This document shows positions 8,194-16,745 of a stretch of 36,468 nt of DNA, in pieces. The stretch covers positions 1 through 36,468 of the forward strand of contig CAQUBD010000016.1 in assembly GCA_948891265.1 (NCBI GenBank), read 5' to 3'. A program made the translations under genes and the position numbers. Position 1 is the first letter of the stretch, and each line of letters begins with the position of its first letter. Source of the stretch: an uncultured Clostridia bacterium (GTDB lineage Bacteria; Bacillota; Clostridia; TANB77; CAG-508). A model generated the notes under the pieces. The model did not search any database. It worked only from the letters and a program-made list of their open reading frames with translations, and was not told the origin of the DNA.

Positions 8194-8282
8194 AAACGTT
8201 TCTCCTTTTCTTTGAAAAATATAGTTAGTAGTTTCTTTATTCACAACTTAGTGAATTATAATTATAAAATATTACTGAATCT

Positions 8283-8311
8283 AGTATATCATAATTTTAC
8301 ATAATTTTCAA
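8283..8311 (-). promoter_or_regulatory. Promoter of the 7822-8193 gene
   Basis: TTGAAA (8306-8311), 17-base spacer, TATACT (8283-8288), starting 17 bases after the spoIIIAA stop codon. This separates the two transcription units. Confidence 0.75.
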
Positions 8312-8327
8312 CCATTATATCAAAAAC

Positions 8328-9197
8328 TCATAAAAATATTACTTTTTGTATTTCTCTGTTTTCAATTAATTCATAAATCTGTTTATTATTTTTTATATCT
8401 TCTATACTCCTTCCATGCATTGTAAATATCCCCTTTACTCCCGAATAAAGAGCATAGTGTATAGATTCAACATCTTCTCTGCTACCAATTTCATCACAAG
8501 CAATTATTTCAGGCGCCATTGTCCTTATTAACATATGTATACCTTGATTTTTATGTACATTTTCTATAATATCTGTCCTTATTCCTACATCATTTTGTGG
8601 AACCCCTTTATACATCGCAGCAATTTCTCCTCTTTCATCAACAACTCCACATGTTTTTCCTTTTAAATTAATTTCATCAATTCCATTACTTAATCTTCTA
8701 ATTATATCTCTCAAAACTGTTGTCTTCCCTTTGCCTGGTGGAGCTACAATTATGGAATTGTATATTGTTTTATTCTCTATATCTATTATTTCTCTTAATA
8801 TTCTTGTGCTACAATTTAATATTTCTCTTGCTATTCTAAAATTCAAACTTGATATGTACTTTACATTTATTATTTTTCCATTTTCAATTACACAAGAACC
8901 TGTTAATCCTATACGATGTCCTCCCTTTACTGTTATAAATCCTTCACAAATCTGATTTTTGTATGCATATATAGAATTTTCACATAATCTTTCTAATATT
9001 TGTAATATTTCTGCTTGCGTAACATTGTACTGTAGTATTACATCTCTTTCCATTAATTTCAATAATATTTCTCTATTACTTCTTATCCTTATTTCTTGTA
9101 TTTCCTCTATTAATCTGTTATTTTCCTTAAATAAACTAAAAAATATTTGATAAATATTATTAGGAAAATATTTTAAAATCTCGTCTATATCTTTCAT
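8328..9197 (-). CDS. spoIIIAA: Stage III sporulation protein AA (ATPase)
   Basis: A 289-residue secretion-type ATPase. In Bacillus it powers the SpoIIIA-SpoIIQ channel between mother cell and forespore. Visible are the N-terminal domain with EIRIRSNRE, the KGGHRIGLTG signature (91-100), Walker A PPGKGKTT (153-160), VDERGEIA (187-193), Walker B IIACDEIG (231-238) and the TMHGRS end. The protein stops at IQKVIFL, about 15-20 residues before the usual C-terminus, with no rescue in other frames. The rest of the spoIIIA operon (AB-AH) is not adjacent. The ATG follows TTGGAGG. It is divergent from the vanW-domain gene. Confidence 0.93.
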   Translation of the reverse strand: MKDIDEILKYFPNNIYQIFFSLFKENNRLIEEIQEIRIRSNREILLKLMERDVILQYNVTQAEILQILERLCENSIYAYKNQICEGFITVKGGHRIGLTGSCVIENGKIINVKYISSLNFRIAREILNCSTRILREIIDIENKTIYNSIIVAPPGKGKTTVLRDIIRRLSNGIDEINLKGKTCGVVDERGEIAAMYKGVPQNDVGIRTDIIENVHKNQGIHMLIRTMAPEIIACDEIGSREDVESIHYALYSGVKGIFTMHGRSIEDIKNNKQIYELIENREIQKVIFL

Positions 9198-9339
9198 TTT
9201 TCCTCCAATTTAATCTTTATAATTTAGTAGCAATATACTTATTAATTCTTAGATACATAAATTATATATTCTGCACATATTATATTCATTTTTATGTATT
9301 TTATGATTAATTTTGGTTAAACTATTTATGGTGATTAAT

Positions 9340-10044
9340 TTGAAAAATAAAATTTGGATTATTTTAGTAATTTTATTTATTATTGGTATATGTGGAGGCT
9401 TTTACATTTTTTCAAAAAATACTAATAACAAGGATAATCAAAATAATTATAATTCGACTAAAACTTCTACAAATCAACTAGACAATAATGAGAATACTTC
9501 TGCTAAAAATAGTATAATTGAAAATAAAGTTTTAGAAAAAAATACTATAAATACGACTCAAAATTCTACTGGAAGTGAACAAAAAATAGAGGAAGAAATA
9601 TCATCTTTCTCTACCAAAGTATATGATCAAAATTCTTCAAGACAAAATAACCTTTCTATAACATGTTCTACTTTAAATGGAACAATAGTTACTAAAGGCT
9701 CTACTTTTTCTTTTTGTAATACTTTTGGTCCTGCTACACCTGAACAAGGATATGAAAAGGCTGATACTTTTGACAAAAATGGAAATAAAGTAAAAGAATT
9801 TGGTGGTGGTAAATGTCAAGTTAGTACTACTTTATATAATGCAATTCTTAAAGTACCTAATTTAGTAGTTACCGAAAGACATCCTCATAGTAATAAAGTA
9901 CCTTATATCGAAGATGGAAAAGATGCAGCTGTATCTTATGGTAGTTATGATTTAAAATTTATAAATGATACTGGATTCGATATAAAAATAAGTGCTGTAA
10001 ATAACGCTAATAGTGTAATTATTACTTTATATAAATTAATATAA
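9340..10044 (+). CDS. VanW domain protein, membrane-anchored
   Basis: A 234-residue extracytoplasmic protein. One N-terminal membrane segment (about residues 4-23) is followed by a long Asn/Thr/Ser/Lys-rich linker (to about residue 85) and a VanW domain. Domain signatures are FSTKVYDQNSSRQNNL, GTIVTKGSTFSFCNTFGP, GGGKCQVSTTLYNA and ERHPHSNKVPYIEDGKDAAVSYG. VanW was named from a vancomycin-resistance cluster; its biochemical role is unknown, and no other van gene is nearby. I take the TTG at 9340 (5 bases after GGTGAT) as start. ATG 9328 is the alternative. It is the only plus-strand gene in the first 24 kb. Confidence 0.85.
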   Translation: MKNKIWIILVILFIIGICGGFYIFSKNTNNKDNQNNYNSTKTSTNQLDNNENTSAKNSIIENKVLEKNTINTTQNSTGSEQKIEEEISSFSTKVYDQNSSRQNNLSITCSTLNGTIVTKGSTFSFCNTFGPATPEQGYEKADTFDKNGNKVKEFGGGKCQVSTTLYNAILKVPNLVVTERHPHSNKVPYIEDGKDAAVSYGSYDLKFINDTGFDIKISAVNNANSVIITLYKLI

Positions 10045-10146
10045 TAGAAAAATCCAATATACTTACTTTTTAAGTTTCAATATTTTTCTTTATTCTAAAA
10101 TTCAAAAATTACAATATATAGCAAAATATAGTGATTCACATAAAAA

Positions 10147-10211
10147 GAACAAAAGCGGACATTAATAACATTGTTTCTGTTCTAAATATTTTAAAGTCCG
10201 CGTCTTTGTTC
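10147..10211. repeat. 65-bp hairpin element with terminal inverted repeats
   Basis: Left arm GAACAAAAGCGGAC (10147-10160) pairs with right arm GTCCGCGTCTTTGTTC (10196-10211) apart from a 2-base bulge. The left 26 bases recur at 7736-7761. It is compatible with a small non-autonomous mobile element or REP-type unit. Confidence 0.5.
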
Positions 10212-10289
10212 GTGTGCCAAATTTGCTTTGGCAAATTTGCGTGCAAAATATCATTATAGGAAGTTCGGAGAAGTTTCCTATAATATAAA

Positions 10290-10366
10290 AAATAAAATTG
10301 TTTAGCTTATATGTATCTAAAATCTGTACTACACAATTAGATTTTAATAACTAAACAATTTTATTT
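10290..10366 (-). terminator. Nested hairpin, probable terminator
   Basis: Perfect 16-bp outer stem (10290-10305 with 10351-10366) enclosing a perfect 8-bp stem TAAAATCT/AGATTTTA (10318-10325, 10339-10346). It abuts the stop codon of the 10367-11461 gene. There is no long T-run, so a role in mRNA 3'-end protection is also possible. Confidence 0.5.
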
Positions 10367-11461
10367 TTATTTTTCAACTATAAAGGCATTTGGTAAATAT
10401 CTTTCACCAATTGGAGTTGAAGTTTTATTAACTACTTTTTCATTGTAATACATTGTTGCAGAAGAACCTCCATCTAAATTTGCTGCATTATATGCATCAT
10501 ATTTATTAAATATGTTTTGGAGTTCTAATAAATTAGTCCCTATACTATAGCCTGGTTGCCTTCCATCAATTACAACAAATATAAATGTTCCATCCTTTCT
10601 TTGTCCAATTGCCATTCTAGGATGTATTCCTCCTGAACTTGAATTTGTAATTTGGTTTTTTCCATTTACTATTATAAATGGTCCAAATTCTACAGCAGAC
10701 TCTATTCCTGCATTCATTGCCTCTTGATATGTATATTTTCCTAATGCTAATTTCTTATCAGCTGTTAAACCTATTAAACTATATCTTGCATTTTTACTAC
10801 CATATAATAGTTTTTTATTTATTATTGTAGCATCACACAATATATTCCCTGAACCAGCTCCACCTGCATCAGCAAATCCTCCTGCATTTATTCCAGCAAT
10901 TGCATTATTATTTTTTACTATTTCACTTAGTTTTGTTCCTCTATTAGATTTTCTGGCATCAACTAATTTTACTTTTGAGGCATCTGGGATTACCATTACA
11001 TATCCTACATAATTTTTCCCTTTTATTTTTTCTACTGTTATTTCTTTTTTTTCTTTTTTTGAAGGTATCACTATATTTATATCGCTTGAGTTTGAATCTT
11101 CATTATTTTGTACTTCTAACTTGCTTAATATTTCTTGTATTTCTTCATCTGATAAAAACCATGTTGCCAAATATTGGTGATTCAGCGTTGACATTGCTGT
11201 AACAACCCATAATTCTTTATATTTCTGAAATAATGATGTTTTAAAAAATAAATATACAAATAATATTGCTAAAATTATTAAAGCTACTATTATCTTTAAC
11301 ATCATAAATATCTTCTGCTTTATTGTTTTCTTTTTTCTTATTTTCTTCTTTTTTCTTTTATTTTTATCATTTTTGTTTTTTGGCGTTAATTCTATATCTT
11401 TTTCATGTAAATCATATTCATTATTTAATATTACATTTGTCATTGTATCTAAATCTTGCAT
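10367..11461 (-). CDS. Phosphodiester glycosidase family protein (NAGPA domain), membrane-anchored
   Basis: A 364-residue protein. An acidic N-terminus is followed by a very basic patch (KRKKKKIRKKK, about 35-45), one membrane segment (53-73) and an outside C-terminal domain from about residue 150. That domain carries the family landmarks AIAGINAGGF, PRMAIGQRKDGTFIFVVIDGR and AANLDGGSSATMYYN near the end. In mammals the domain uncovers mannose-6-phosphate. In bacteria it is found in cell-surface polysaccharide proteins, where the substrate is unknown. The start is the ATG at 11461, 6 bases after AAGGA. It is a single-gene unit with a perfect consensus promoter. Confidence 0.88.
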   Translation of the reverse strand: MQDLDTMTNVILNNEYDLHEKDIELTPKNKNDKNKRKKKKIRKKKTIKQKIFMMLKIIVALIILAILFVYLFFKTSLFQKYKELWVVTAMSTLNHQYLATWFLSDEEIQEILSKLEVQNNEDSNSSDINIVIPSKKEKKEITVEKIKGKNYVGYVMVIPDASKVKLVDARKSNRGTKLSEIVKNNNAIAGINAGGFADAGGAGSGNILCDATIINKKLLYGSKNARYSLIGLTADKKLALGKYTYQEAMNAGIESAVEFGPFIIVNGKNQITNSSSGGIHPRMAIGQRKDGTFIFVVIDGRQPGYSIGTNLLELQNIFNKYDAYNAANLDGGSSATMYYNEKVVNKTSTPIGERYLPNAFIVEK

Positions 11462-11508
11462 TTCCATTCCTTCTTATTATGTTTGCTTTTAAAAAATTTC
11501 CAGAAAAT

Positions 11509-11537
11509 ATTATAACACTTATAATATTTAATGTCAA
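11509..11537 (-). promoter_or_regulatory. Promoter of the phosphodiester glycosidase gene
   Basis: Perfect consensus TTGACA (11532-11537), 17-base spacer, TATAAT (11509-11514), 48 bases upstream of the start codon. Confidence 0.88.
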
Positions 11538-11578
11538 AAAAATTATTTATAATCCACCCAGATATTAGACACATTCCA

Positions 11579-12397
11579 TTATTTAATATTATTAAATTCT
11601 GCACCGAGAAACACTGTATAAAAACATGCATATGTCCACATCATAACAAGCATTAATGTTGTTAAACTGCCATAAGTTATAGAAAAACCTTTAAAAATAT
11701 CTAAATATTTAGAAAAGACAAAAGATACTACATTAAGGCTTATCGCACCAATAAAAGCTCCTTTTATTTGACTTTTAAATCTAACTTTATGATTTGGCAT
11801 AAATTTATATAAAAATAGAAAAATTATAAATGTAATAAAAATAAATATAAATTCTGCAAATATAGCTGACAATGAAGTAAAATTTTCAAAAATTCCAAAA
11901 TGTTCTTTAATTAATGAAATTAAACTATTTCCAAACACCAATAATATTAGTCCTATTGTTATTAATATTATAAATATTACTGTTTGTATAATTGACATTA
12001 ATTTCAAATAAATTGCAGAATTACTTTTTTTATCATTTATATCATAAACTACATGTAATCCTTTCATTAGTGCAAATAGCCCTTTTCCTGCAGACCAAAT
12101 TGTAAATATAATTGAAATTGATATTGTTCCTAAAGATTTTGAATATACCTCTTTAATTATTCCTAAAACAAACTCATTCATACTTGATGGTATTATTTTT
12201 GATATAGCATCAAATAATGTCTGTGGATCTATATTAGTATATTGTATAAGTGTTATTAATAAAATTATAAATGGTATAAAAGACAATATTGTATAATACG
12301 CACATTGAGCTGAATATGCACCAATATTATCATTTCCAATATTAGTGCATATTTTCTTTATCATTTTATATTGATTATTCAGATTAAACTCTTTCAC
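11579..12397 (-). CDS. YihY/virulence factor BrkB family membrane protein
   Basis: A 272-residue integral membrane protein with about six hydrophobic segments. Family signatures are DNIGAYSAQCAYYTILSFIPF near the N-terminus, IWSAGKGLFALMKGLHVVYD in the middle, and YGSLTTLMLVMMWTYACFYTVFLGAEFN at the end. The family was once miscalled ribonuclease BN; its real function is unsettled. Its ATG overlaps the upstream cmpB-like stop by 4 bases (ATGA), so translation is coupled. It probably belongs to the recG transcription unit. Confidence 0.9.
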   Translation of the reverse strand: MKEFNLNNQYKMIKKICTNIGNDNIGAYSAQCAYYTILSFIPFIILLITLIQYTNIDPQTLFDAISKIIPSSMNEFVLGIIKEVYSKSLGTISISIIFTIWSAGKGLFALMKGLHVVYDINDKKSNSAIYLKLMSIIQTVIFIILITIGLILLVFGNSLISLIKEHFGIFENFTSLSAIFAEFIFIFITFIIFLFLYKFMPNHKVRFKSQIKGAFIGAISLNVVSFVFSKYLDIFKGFSITYGSLTTLMLVMMWTYACFYTVFLGAEFNNIK

Positions 12398-13179
12398 AAA
12401 AACCTTCCTTTATCTATTTTCTCTTTAATCTCCATTTTCTGTTTTTTTATATTATCCCTTATTTCATTAGTTTGTTCTGTAACTTGCCTTTTTATTTCTT
12501 CTTGTTTTTCTTTTATTTTTACTCTGATTGATTGTATTGTTGGGTACGCTTTTAGTAATCTTCTATGTAATGATGATCTTCCCATTAATATTTCTTTTAC
12601 TTTTTTGGTTATCTCTTCTGTGTTATCTAGATCTTTTCCTATTTCTTTTGTCGTTTTACCTACATATCTTATAACATTTGTTGATACTATATAATCTATT
12701 ACATATAGTAGAAACAATATTCCCACTAATATATTTAAATATAATTCAGGTAAAGCTTCTAATTTAGCTATTAAAAATGGATTTGATACGTACATTATAA
12801 ACATTCCAAGTAATCCAAATGGTATAATTGTATTTAAGCATACTCTACCATTTATATTAAATCTTCTCTGGCTATAATCCCACCATCTTGCATGAAATAT
12901 CTTTTCCATAAAATAACTTGTTAAATATTCTAATATTCCACAAACAAGAATTGCCATTATAAATAATGTTATTGGATCATTAACATATCTTTTTAATAAA
13001 AATGTAACTAGTATTGCACCTGTACCATAAATCGGGCAATATGGTCCAATTAAAAATCCTCTGTTTATAAATTTTTTCATTGTTATTAATTTTCCTATTA
13101 CTTCCATTAACCATCCTAAAAATGAATATACTAGAAATAATAGAAAATATATTCTTATATCTATTCCAAAAATAATCAT
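12394..13179 (-). CDS. CmpB-like putative ABC transporter permease (PF06541 type)
   Basis: A 261-residue membrane protein. About five hydrophobic segments fill residues 1-170. They include the family pattern FLVYSFLGWLMEV (about 12-24) and NRGFLIGPYCPIYGTGA (about 39-55). Further patterns are LEYLTSYFMEKIFHARWWDYS and NINGRVCL. A long basic, probably coiled-coil tail follows (about 185-255, rich in KIKEKQEEIKRQ). The family is annotated as a transporter permease but no ATPase partner is seen here. The start is the ATG at 13179, 4 bases after GGGAGG. Upstream it abuts a large palindromic repeat that separates it from recG. Confidence 0.85.
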   Translation of the reverse strand: MIIFGIDIRIYFLLFLVYSFLGWLMEVIGKLITMKKFINRGFLIGPYCPIYGTGAILVTFLLKRYVNDPITLFIMAILVCGILEYLTSYFMEKIFHARWWDYSQRRFNINGRVCLNTIIPFGLLGMFIMYVSNPFLIAKLEALPELYLNILVGILFLLYVIDYIVSTNVIRYVGKTTKEIGKDLDNTEEITKKVKEILMGRSSLHRRLLKAYPTIQSIRVKIKEKQEEIKRQVTEQTNEIRDNIKKQKMEIKEKIDKGRFL

Positions 13180-13189
13180 TTTTCCTCCC

Positions 13190-13295
13190 TGTGACAAAGG
13201 GGACGTACCTTTTTGTCACATTTTCTTTAATCTTAATAGTTATCAAAATTTCTATATTTCATTTTGTGACAAAAAGGTACGTCCCCTTTGTCACA
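13190..13295. repeat. REP/MITE-like element with perfect 31-bp inverted arms
   Basis: Arms at 13190-13220 and 13265-13295 are perfect reverse complements, with a 44-base centre. Each arm is itself an imperfect palindrome (TGTGACAAA ... TTTGTCACA) around a GGGGACGTACC core. The element fills the whole gap between the recG stop (13297) and the ribosome site of the next gene. It is related to the repeats at 22310, 23039, 27302 and 35101. Confidence 0.85.
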
Positions 13296-13296
13296 C

Positions 13297-15355
13297 TTAT
13301 ATTTCAATTCTGTCTGTGAATTTATCTTTCACTAATTCTTTTAAAAGCTTGTTTTCTTCATTTTCTAGTTTTCTGTCTTTGTTAACTATTTTTATAGCTG
13401 CTTCTTGTACTAATTTCAAAACATCTACATCAGTAAACAAATTTGCTATTTTAAAGTCTGGTATTCCATGTTGCATCGTTCCGAAGAAATCTCCTGACCC
13501 TCTTAATTCTAAGTCTTTTTGTGATATTACAAATCCATCATTTGTTTCACACATTACTTTCATTCTCTCTTTTGTATTTTGCCCATTTCCTTTATATTTT
13601 AGTACACAATATGATTTATATTCTCCTCTTCCAACTCTTCCTCTTAATTGATGTAACTGTGCTAATCCAAATCTTTGGCTATCCTCTATTACCATTATAC
13701 TTGCATTTGGTACATCTACTCCTACTTCTATTACTGTTGTTGATATTAATATGTCTATTTCTCCATTTTTAAATCTATTCATTATTTCATCTTTTTCTTT
13801 TGGTTTCATTTTTCCATGTATATAGTCTACTCTATAGTTTGGAAATATTTCTTTTTGGCATGTTTCGTATAATGATATTACTGATTTTAGGTTATTGTCT
13901 TCTTCTTCGCTATCTTCTACTAACGGACATACTATATATGCTTGCCTTCCTTCATCAACTTGCTTTTTTATGAAATTGTTTACTCTTTCTTCCATTCTTT
14001 TTGTTACTGCAAATGTTTCTATTGTTTTTCTATTTGGTGGTAATTCATCTATTATTGAAATATCCAAATCTCCATATAGTATTAATGCCAAAGTTCTTGG
14101 TATGGGTGTTGCTGACATTACTAATACATCTGGATTTTGTCCTTTTTCTGCTATTTTTGTTCTTTGCTTTACACCAAATCTGTGTTGCTCATCTGTTACT
14201 ACTAATCCTAAATTTTTAAATACTACATTTTCTTCTAATAGTGCATGTGTTCCTATTATTATATCTATTTCTCCATTTTGTAATCTTTCTAGTATATCTT
14301 CTTTTTTCTTTTTTGTTATTCCTGATATTAATAGTTCACATCTTATATCAAATTTATCTAATATTTTTTGAAAATTAATTAGATGTTGAGTAGCTAAAAT
14401 AGCTGTTGGTGCTAGTATTGCTGCTTGATATCCTGATTTTACTGCTTTATATGCTGAAACAAGAGCTACTATTGTTTTTCCTGAGCCTACATCTCCTTGT
14501 AATAATCTGTTCATTGATTTTTCTGATTCCATGTTTTCGTCTATTTCTTGTAATACTCTTAATTGCGCTTTTGTTAAATTAAATGGAAGTGTGTTTATTA
14601 CATCTGACATTTTTGCATCTTTACAAAATGTTATTCCCTTTTTATCTGTTAAATTGTTATTTTTTAATTGTAATAATGCTAATTGTGTTGAAAGTAACTC
14701 TTCAAATACTAGTCTTCTTCTAGCTCTTTTGAAGTCTTCAAATTCTTTAGGAAAATGTATATTATTATTTGCATTGTTTATTTCTTCTAAATTGTATTGT
14801 TTTAATATATATTCTGGTAGTGTTTCTTTTAATCCACCTTCTTCTTTTACTTTTTCTAATCCATTTTCTATTGTTTTTCTTAATGTATTTTGTGTTAAGC
14901 TAAATGTTAATGGATATATTGGTATGATTTTTCCTGTATTATTTGTGTTTTCTATCTCATCAAACACTGGCGAGTTTATACTAACTCTACCATATTGGAA
15001 TTCTATTTTTCCATAAAATCTATATTTTTTTCCGTACCTGAAATTTTGATTTTAAATATGATTGATTGAACCATGTTATTGTTGCTTGTCCTGTTTCGTC
15101 TCTGACTGTTAGTTTTTGCATAGTTCTTCCTTTGCTTATTCTGGAATCTATAAATCTTGATACTGCTACTGCTTCTATTAATGCTATTTCTCCATTTACA
15201 CATTCACATATATTTTTTGGTTTACTTCTGTCTTCATATCCTCTTGGATAATATGTTATTAGGTCTTTTAGTGTGTATATTCCTATTTTGTTTAGGAGTT
15301 GTACTCTGTTTGGTCCTACTCCTTTTATGTATTTTACATCATCATTTAAATTCAT
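13297..15355 (-). pseudogene. recG: ATP-dependent DNA helicase RecG, frameshifted as read
   Basis: RecG remodels stalled replication forks and Holliday junctions. The first part (15355 to about 15035, about 107 residues) holds the N-terminal region with YIKGVGPNRVQLLNKIGI and the start of the OB-type wedge domain (MQKLTVRDETGQATITWFNQ). The frame breaks after KSKFQV. It resumes one base on as GKKYRFYGK and runs through Walker A (QGDVGSGKT), the DEQH box (VTDEQHRFG), SATPIPRT, and VIEVGVDVPNA to LRGRVGRG. Omitting one base (G at 15034, + strand) gives 685 residues, the normal length. RecG is not always essential, but the intact flanking sequence suggests a recent change or a sequencing error. 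The ATG follows AAAGGAG. Confidence 0.93.
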
Positions 15356-15392
15356 TATCTACTCCTTTAAAAGGGTTTTATTTTCTTTATAC

Positions 15393-15421
15393 AGTTTACT
15401 ATATTTTGTTTTAATTGTCTA
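15393..15421 (-). promoter_or_regulatory. Promoter of recG
   Basis: TAGACA (15416-15421), 17-base spacer, TAAACT (15393-15398), 38 bases upstream of the start. It resembles the TAGACA-17-TAAAAT site before the adjacent phosphoesterase gene. Confidence 0.5.
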
Positions 15422-15458
15422 TAAAAGATGTCAAATTTATGTAAATTCAAGCCTCGTA

Positions 15459-16154
15459 TTATGTAATTTTTACCAATTTAAAATTTAATCCATCACTACT
15501 TACTAATTTCAATTCTATTCCATTTACATTTCCTTCAACTGCGTCCTGAATTGAGTTTGCATGCAAATGTCCATAAAAGCATCTTCTTATATTGTATTTC
15601 TTCATTAACTCTATATAATCTGTATTCACATATTTTTGTGTTACAGGTGGATAATGTAAAAAACAAATTATTTCTTTATCTTCTCCATATTTTGATATTC
15701 CATATTTTATAGATAATTCGAGTCTATCTACTTCTCTTTTTGTAAGTCTTATATCTTCTTGTTCTTCTGATAAAGTCCATCCTCTTGTTCCAACTATTAT
15801 TCTATCTTCAATCTCATAACTATTATTATATAAAAAGTCTATATTTTCAAAATTGTTTTCTTTTATATATCTTCTCATGCTTGTTACTGTTGTCCACCAA
15901 TAATCATGGTTTCCTTTTAATAATATTTTCTTGCCTGGTAAATTGTTTATAAATTGAAAATCTCTTTCAGTTTCATCTAAATACATTGCCCAAGAAAAGT
16001 CTCCTGGCAATATAACTGTGTCTTCTGGTTTTACTTTTGATTGCCAGTCTTGTTTTATTTTTTCTTCATAATTTTTCCAATTTTGCCCAAATATATCCAT
16101 TGGTTTGTCTGTACTAAATGATAAGTGTAAATCTGCTATTGTGTATATTGCCAT
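15459..16154 (-). CDS. Calcineurin-type metallophosphoesterase
   Basis: A 231-residue predicted phosphohydrolase of the COG1768 type. Metal-binding motifs are in order: IADLHLS (6-12), LPGDFSWAM (about 49-57), LKGNHDYWW (about 79-87), FLHYPP, and GHLHA near residue 195. The substrate is unknown. The N-terminus MAIYTIADLH fits the family. The ATG is 4 bases after GGGAG. It ends 103 bases before recG, which has its own promoter. Its own promoter (16178-16206) is preceded by the same 40-bp box as ymdB, suggesting shared control of two phosphoesterases. Confidence 0.9.
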   Translation of the reverse strand: MAIYTIADLHLSFSTDKPMDIFGQNWKNYEEKIKQDWQSKVKPEDTVILPGDFSWAMYLDETERDFQFINNLPGKKILLKGNHDYWWTTVTSMRRYIKENNFENIDFLYNNSYEIEDRIIVGTRGWTLSEEQEDIRLTKREVDRLELSIKYGISKYGEDKEIICFLHYPPVTQKYVNTDYIELMKKYNIRRCFYGHLHANSIQDAVEGNVNGIELKLVSSDGLNFKLVKIT

Positions 16155-16177
16155 TTTTCTCCCTTCTTTCTTTTCTT

Positions 16178-16206
16178 ATTTTACTATACTTTACTATAAA
16201 TGTCTA
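16178..16206 (-). promoter_or_regulatory. Promoter of the metallophosphoesterase gene
   Basis: TAGACA (16201-16206), 17-base spacer, TAAAAT (16178-16183), 24 bases before the ATG. Confidence 0.6.
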
Positions 16207-16222
16207 TATTGTATATCTTTTG

Positions 16223-16262
16223 AGTTTCGGTTTTTTATTCATATTCAAATTAAAAGTTATAA
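16223..16262 (-). repeat. 40-bp upstream box, copy B
   Basis: Second copy of the box at 7664-7704, with TTTTTTATTCATATTCAAAT identical in both. It begins 17 bases upstream of the -35 hexamer of the phosphoesterase promoter. Confidence 0.6.
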
Positions 16263-16290
16263 TATATCATCATAAAATATATTATAACTT
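16254..16290. repeat. Perfect 14-bp inverted repeat
   Basis: AAGTTATAATATAT / ATATATTATAACTT with a 9-base loop. It overlaps the far end of box copy B. Copy A keeps only the AAGTTATAA half. Confidence 0.6.
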
Positions 16291-16340
16291 CTTAAATAAA
16301 TTATAATCTAAAAAAACAAAACTTAAATGTATATCTATAT

Positions 16341-16379
16341 AAAAAGAAGCAGAAAATTATAAACTAACTTTCTACTTCT
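16341..16379 (-). terminator. Terminator of the lysS-tsaD operon
   Basis: 11-bp stem AGAAGTAGAAA / TTTCTGCTTCT (one wobble) with a 13-base loop and a TTTTTAT tail on the minus strand. It lies 15 bases after the last gene of the operon. Confidence 0.75.
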
Positions 16380-16394
16380 ATTATTAACAATATT

Positions 16395-16735
16395 TTACTC
16401 TTTGGCTTTGTTATCCATTTTTTCGTGAATAGCAGATACTATGACAGAAGCAGTACTAAATATTGTTCCTATAACTACTATAGTTCCAAACACCATAAAT
16501 GCAACCAAAAGAATTATTAAAACTCTAGCTCTTTTCAACTCTTTGTTAAATTCGTTAGCAGACAAAATATTTCTTGTTTTGGATTTAATCTCAAACTTCT
16601 CTGATACCTGTATTGTTACACTTTTAGTCAAGTACGAATTATTTTCTTTTGAAACATAAGTTAATTTTAAATTTCCATCTTCTAAAAATTCAAATGAAAC
16701 ATCTTCAGGTATTTCAGTCTTATAAAAAGCTCCAT
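16395..16735 (-). CDS. Hypothetical protein with C-terminal membrane segment, start region disturbed
   Basis: Not recognised. The coding-like frame starts directly after the tsaD stop codon with GTKNGAFYKTEIPEDVSFEF and continues to a membrane segment (VLIILLVAFMVFGTIVVIG) and a charged tail. No normal start exists in that frame except a TTG at 16631 without a ribosome site. However, AAGGA followed 7 bases later by an ATG at 16735 lies at the right place in the neighbouring frame. One extra T in the run at 16721-16725 would join them (MELFYKTEIP). I therefore read it as a 114-residue gene with a one-base loss, or a sequence error. It is the last gene of the tsaD operon. Confidence 0.55.
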
Positions 16736-16745
16736 TTTTAGTTCC

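Larger units (their letters stand above)
10045..10366. other. 322-base convergent intergenic region rich in inverted repeats
   Basis: It lies between the 3' ends of the vanW-domain gene and the phosphodiester glycosidase gene. There is no ORF with a ribosome site. From left to right it holds a weak AGAAAAAT/ATTTTTCT stem, a 65-bp hairpin element (10147-10211), a TGCCAAA-TTTGC-TTTGGCA stem, a 10-bp inverted repeat ATTATAGGAA/TTCCTATAAT (10253-10284), and a nested 16-bp/8-bp hairpin (10290-10366). At least the last serves as terminator. Confidence 0.7.

Noticed and set aside
9340..10044. Vancomycin-resistance gene
   Set aside because: The VanW domain alone does not confer resistance, and no vanHAX or regulator genes are near.
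12394..13179. Functional ABC transporter
   Set aside because: Only the CmpB-type permease-like family name supports it; no ATPase or binding protein gene is adjacent.
13895..14371. Plus-strand 158-residue ORF opposite recG (and similar ones at 14531-15016 and 31931-32482)
   Set aside because: They mirror well-conserved recG and dnaE codons, have Leu/Ser/Phe-rich shadow composition and no ribosome site.
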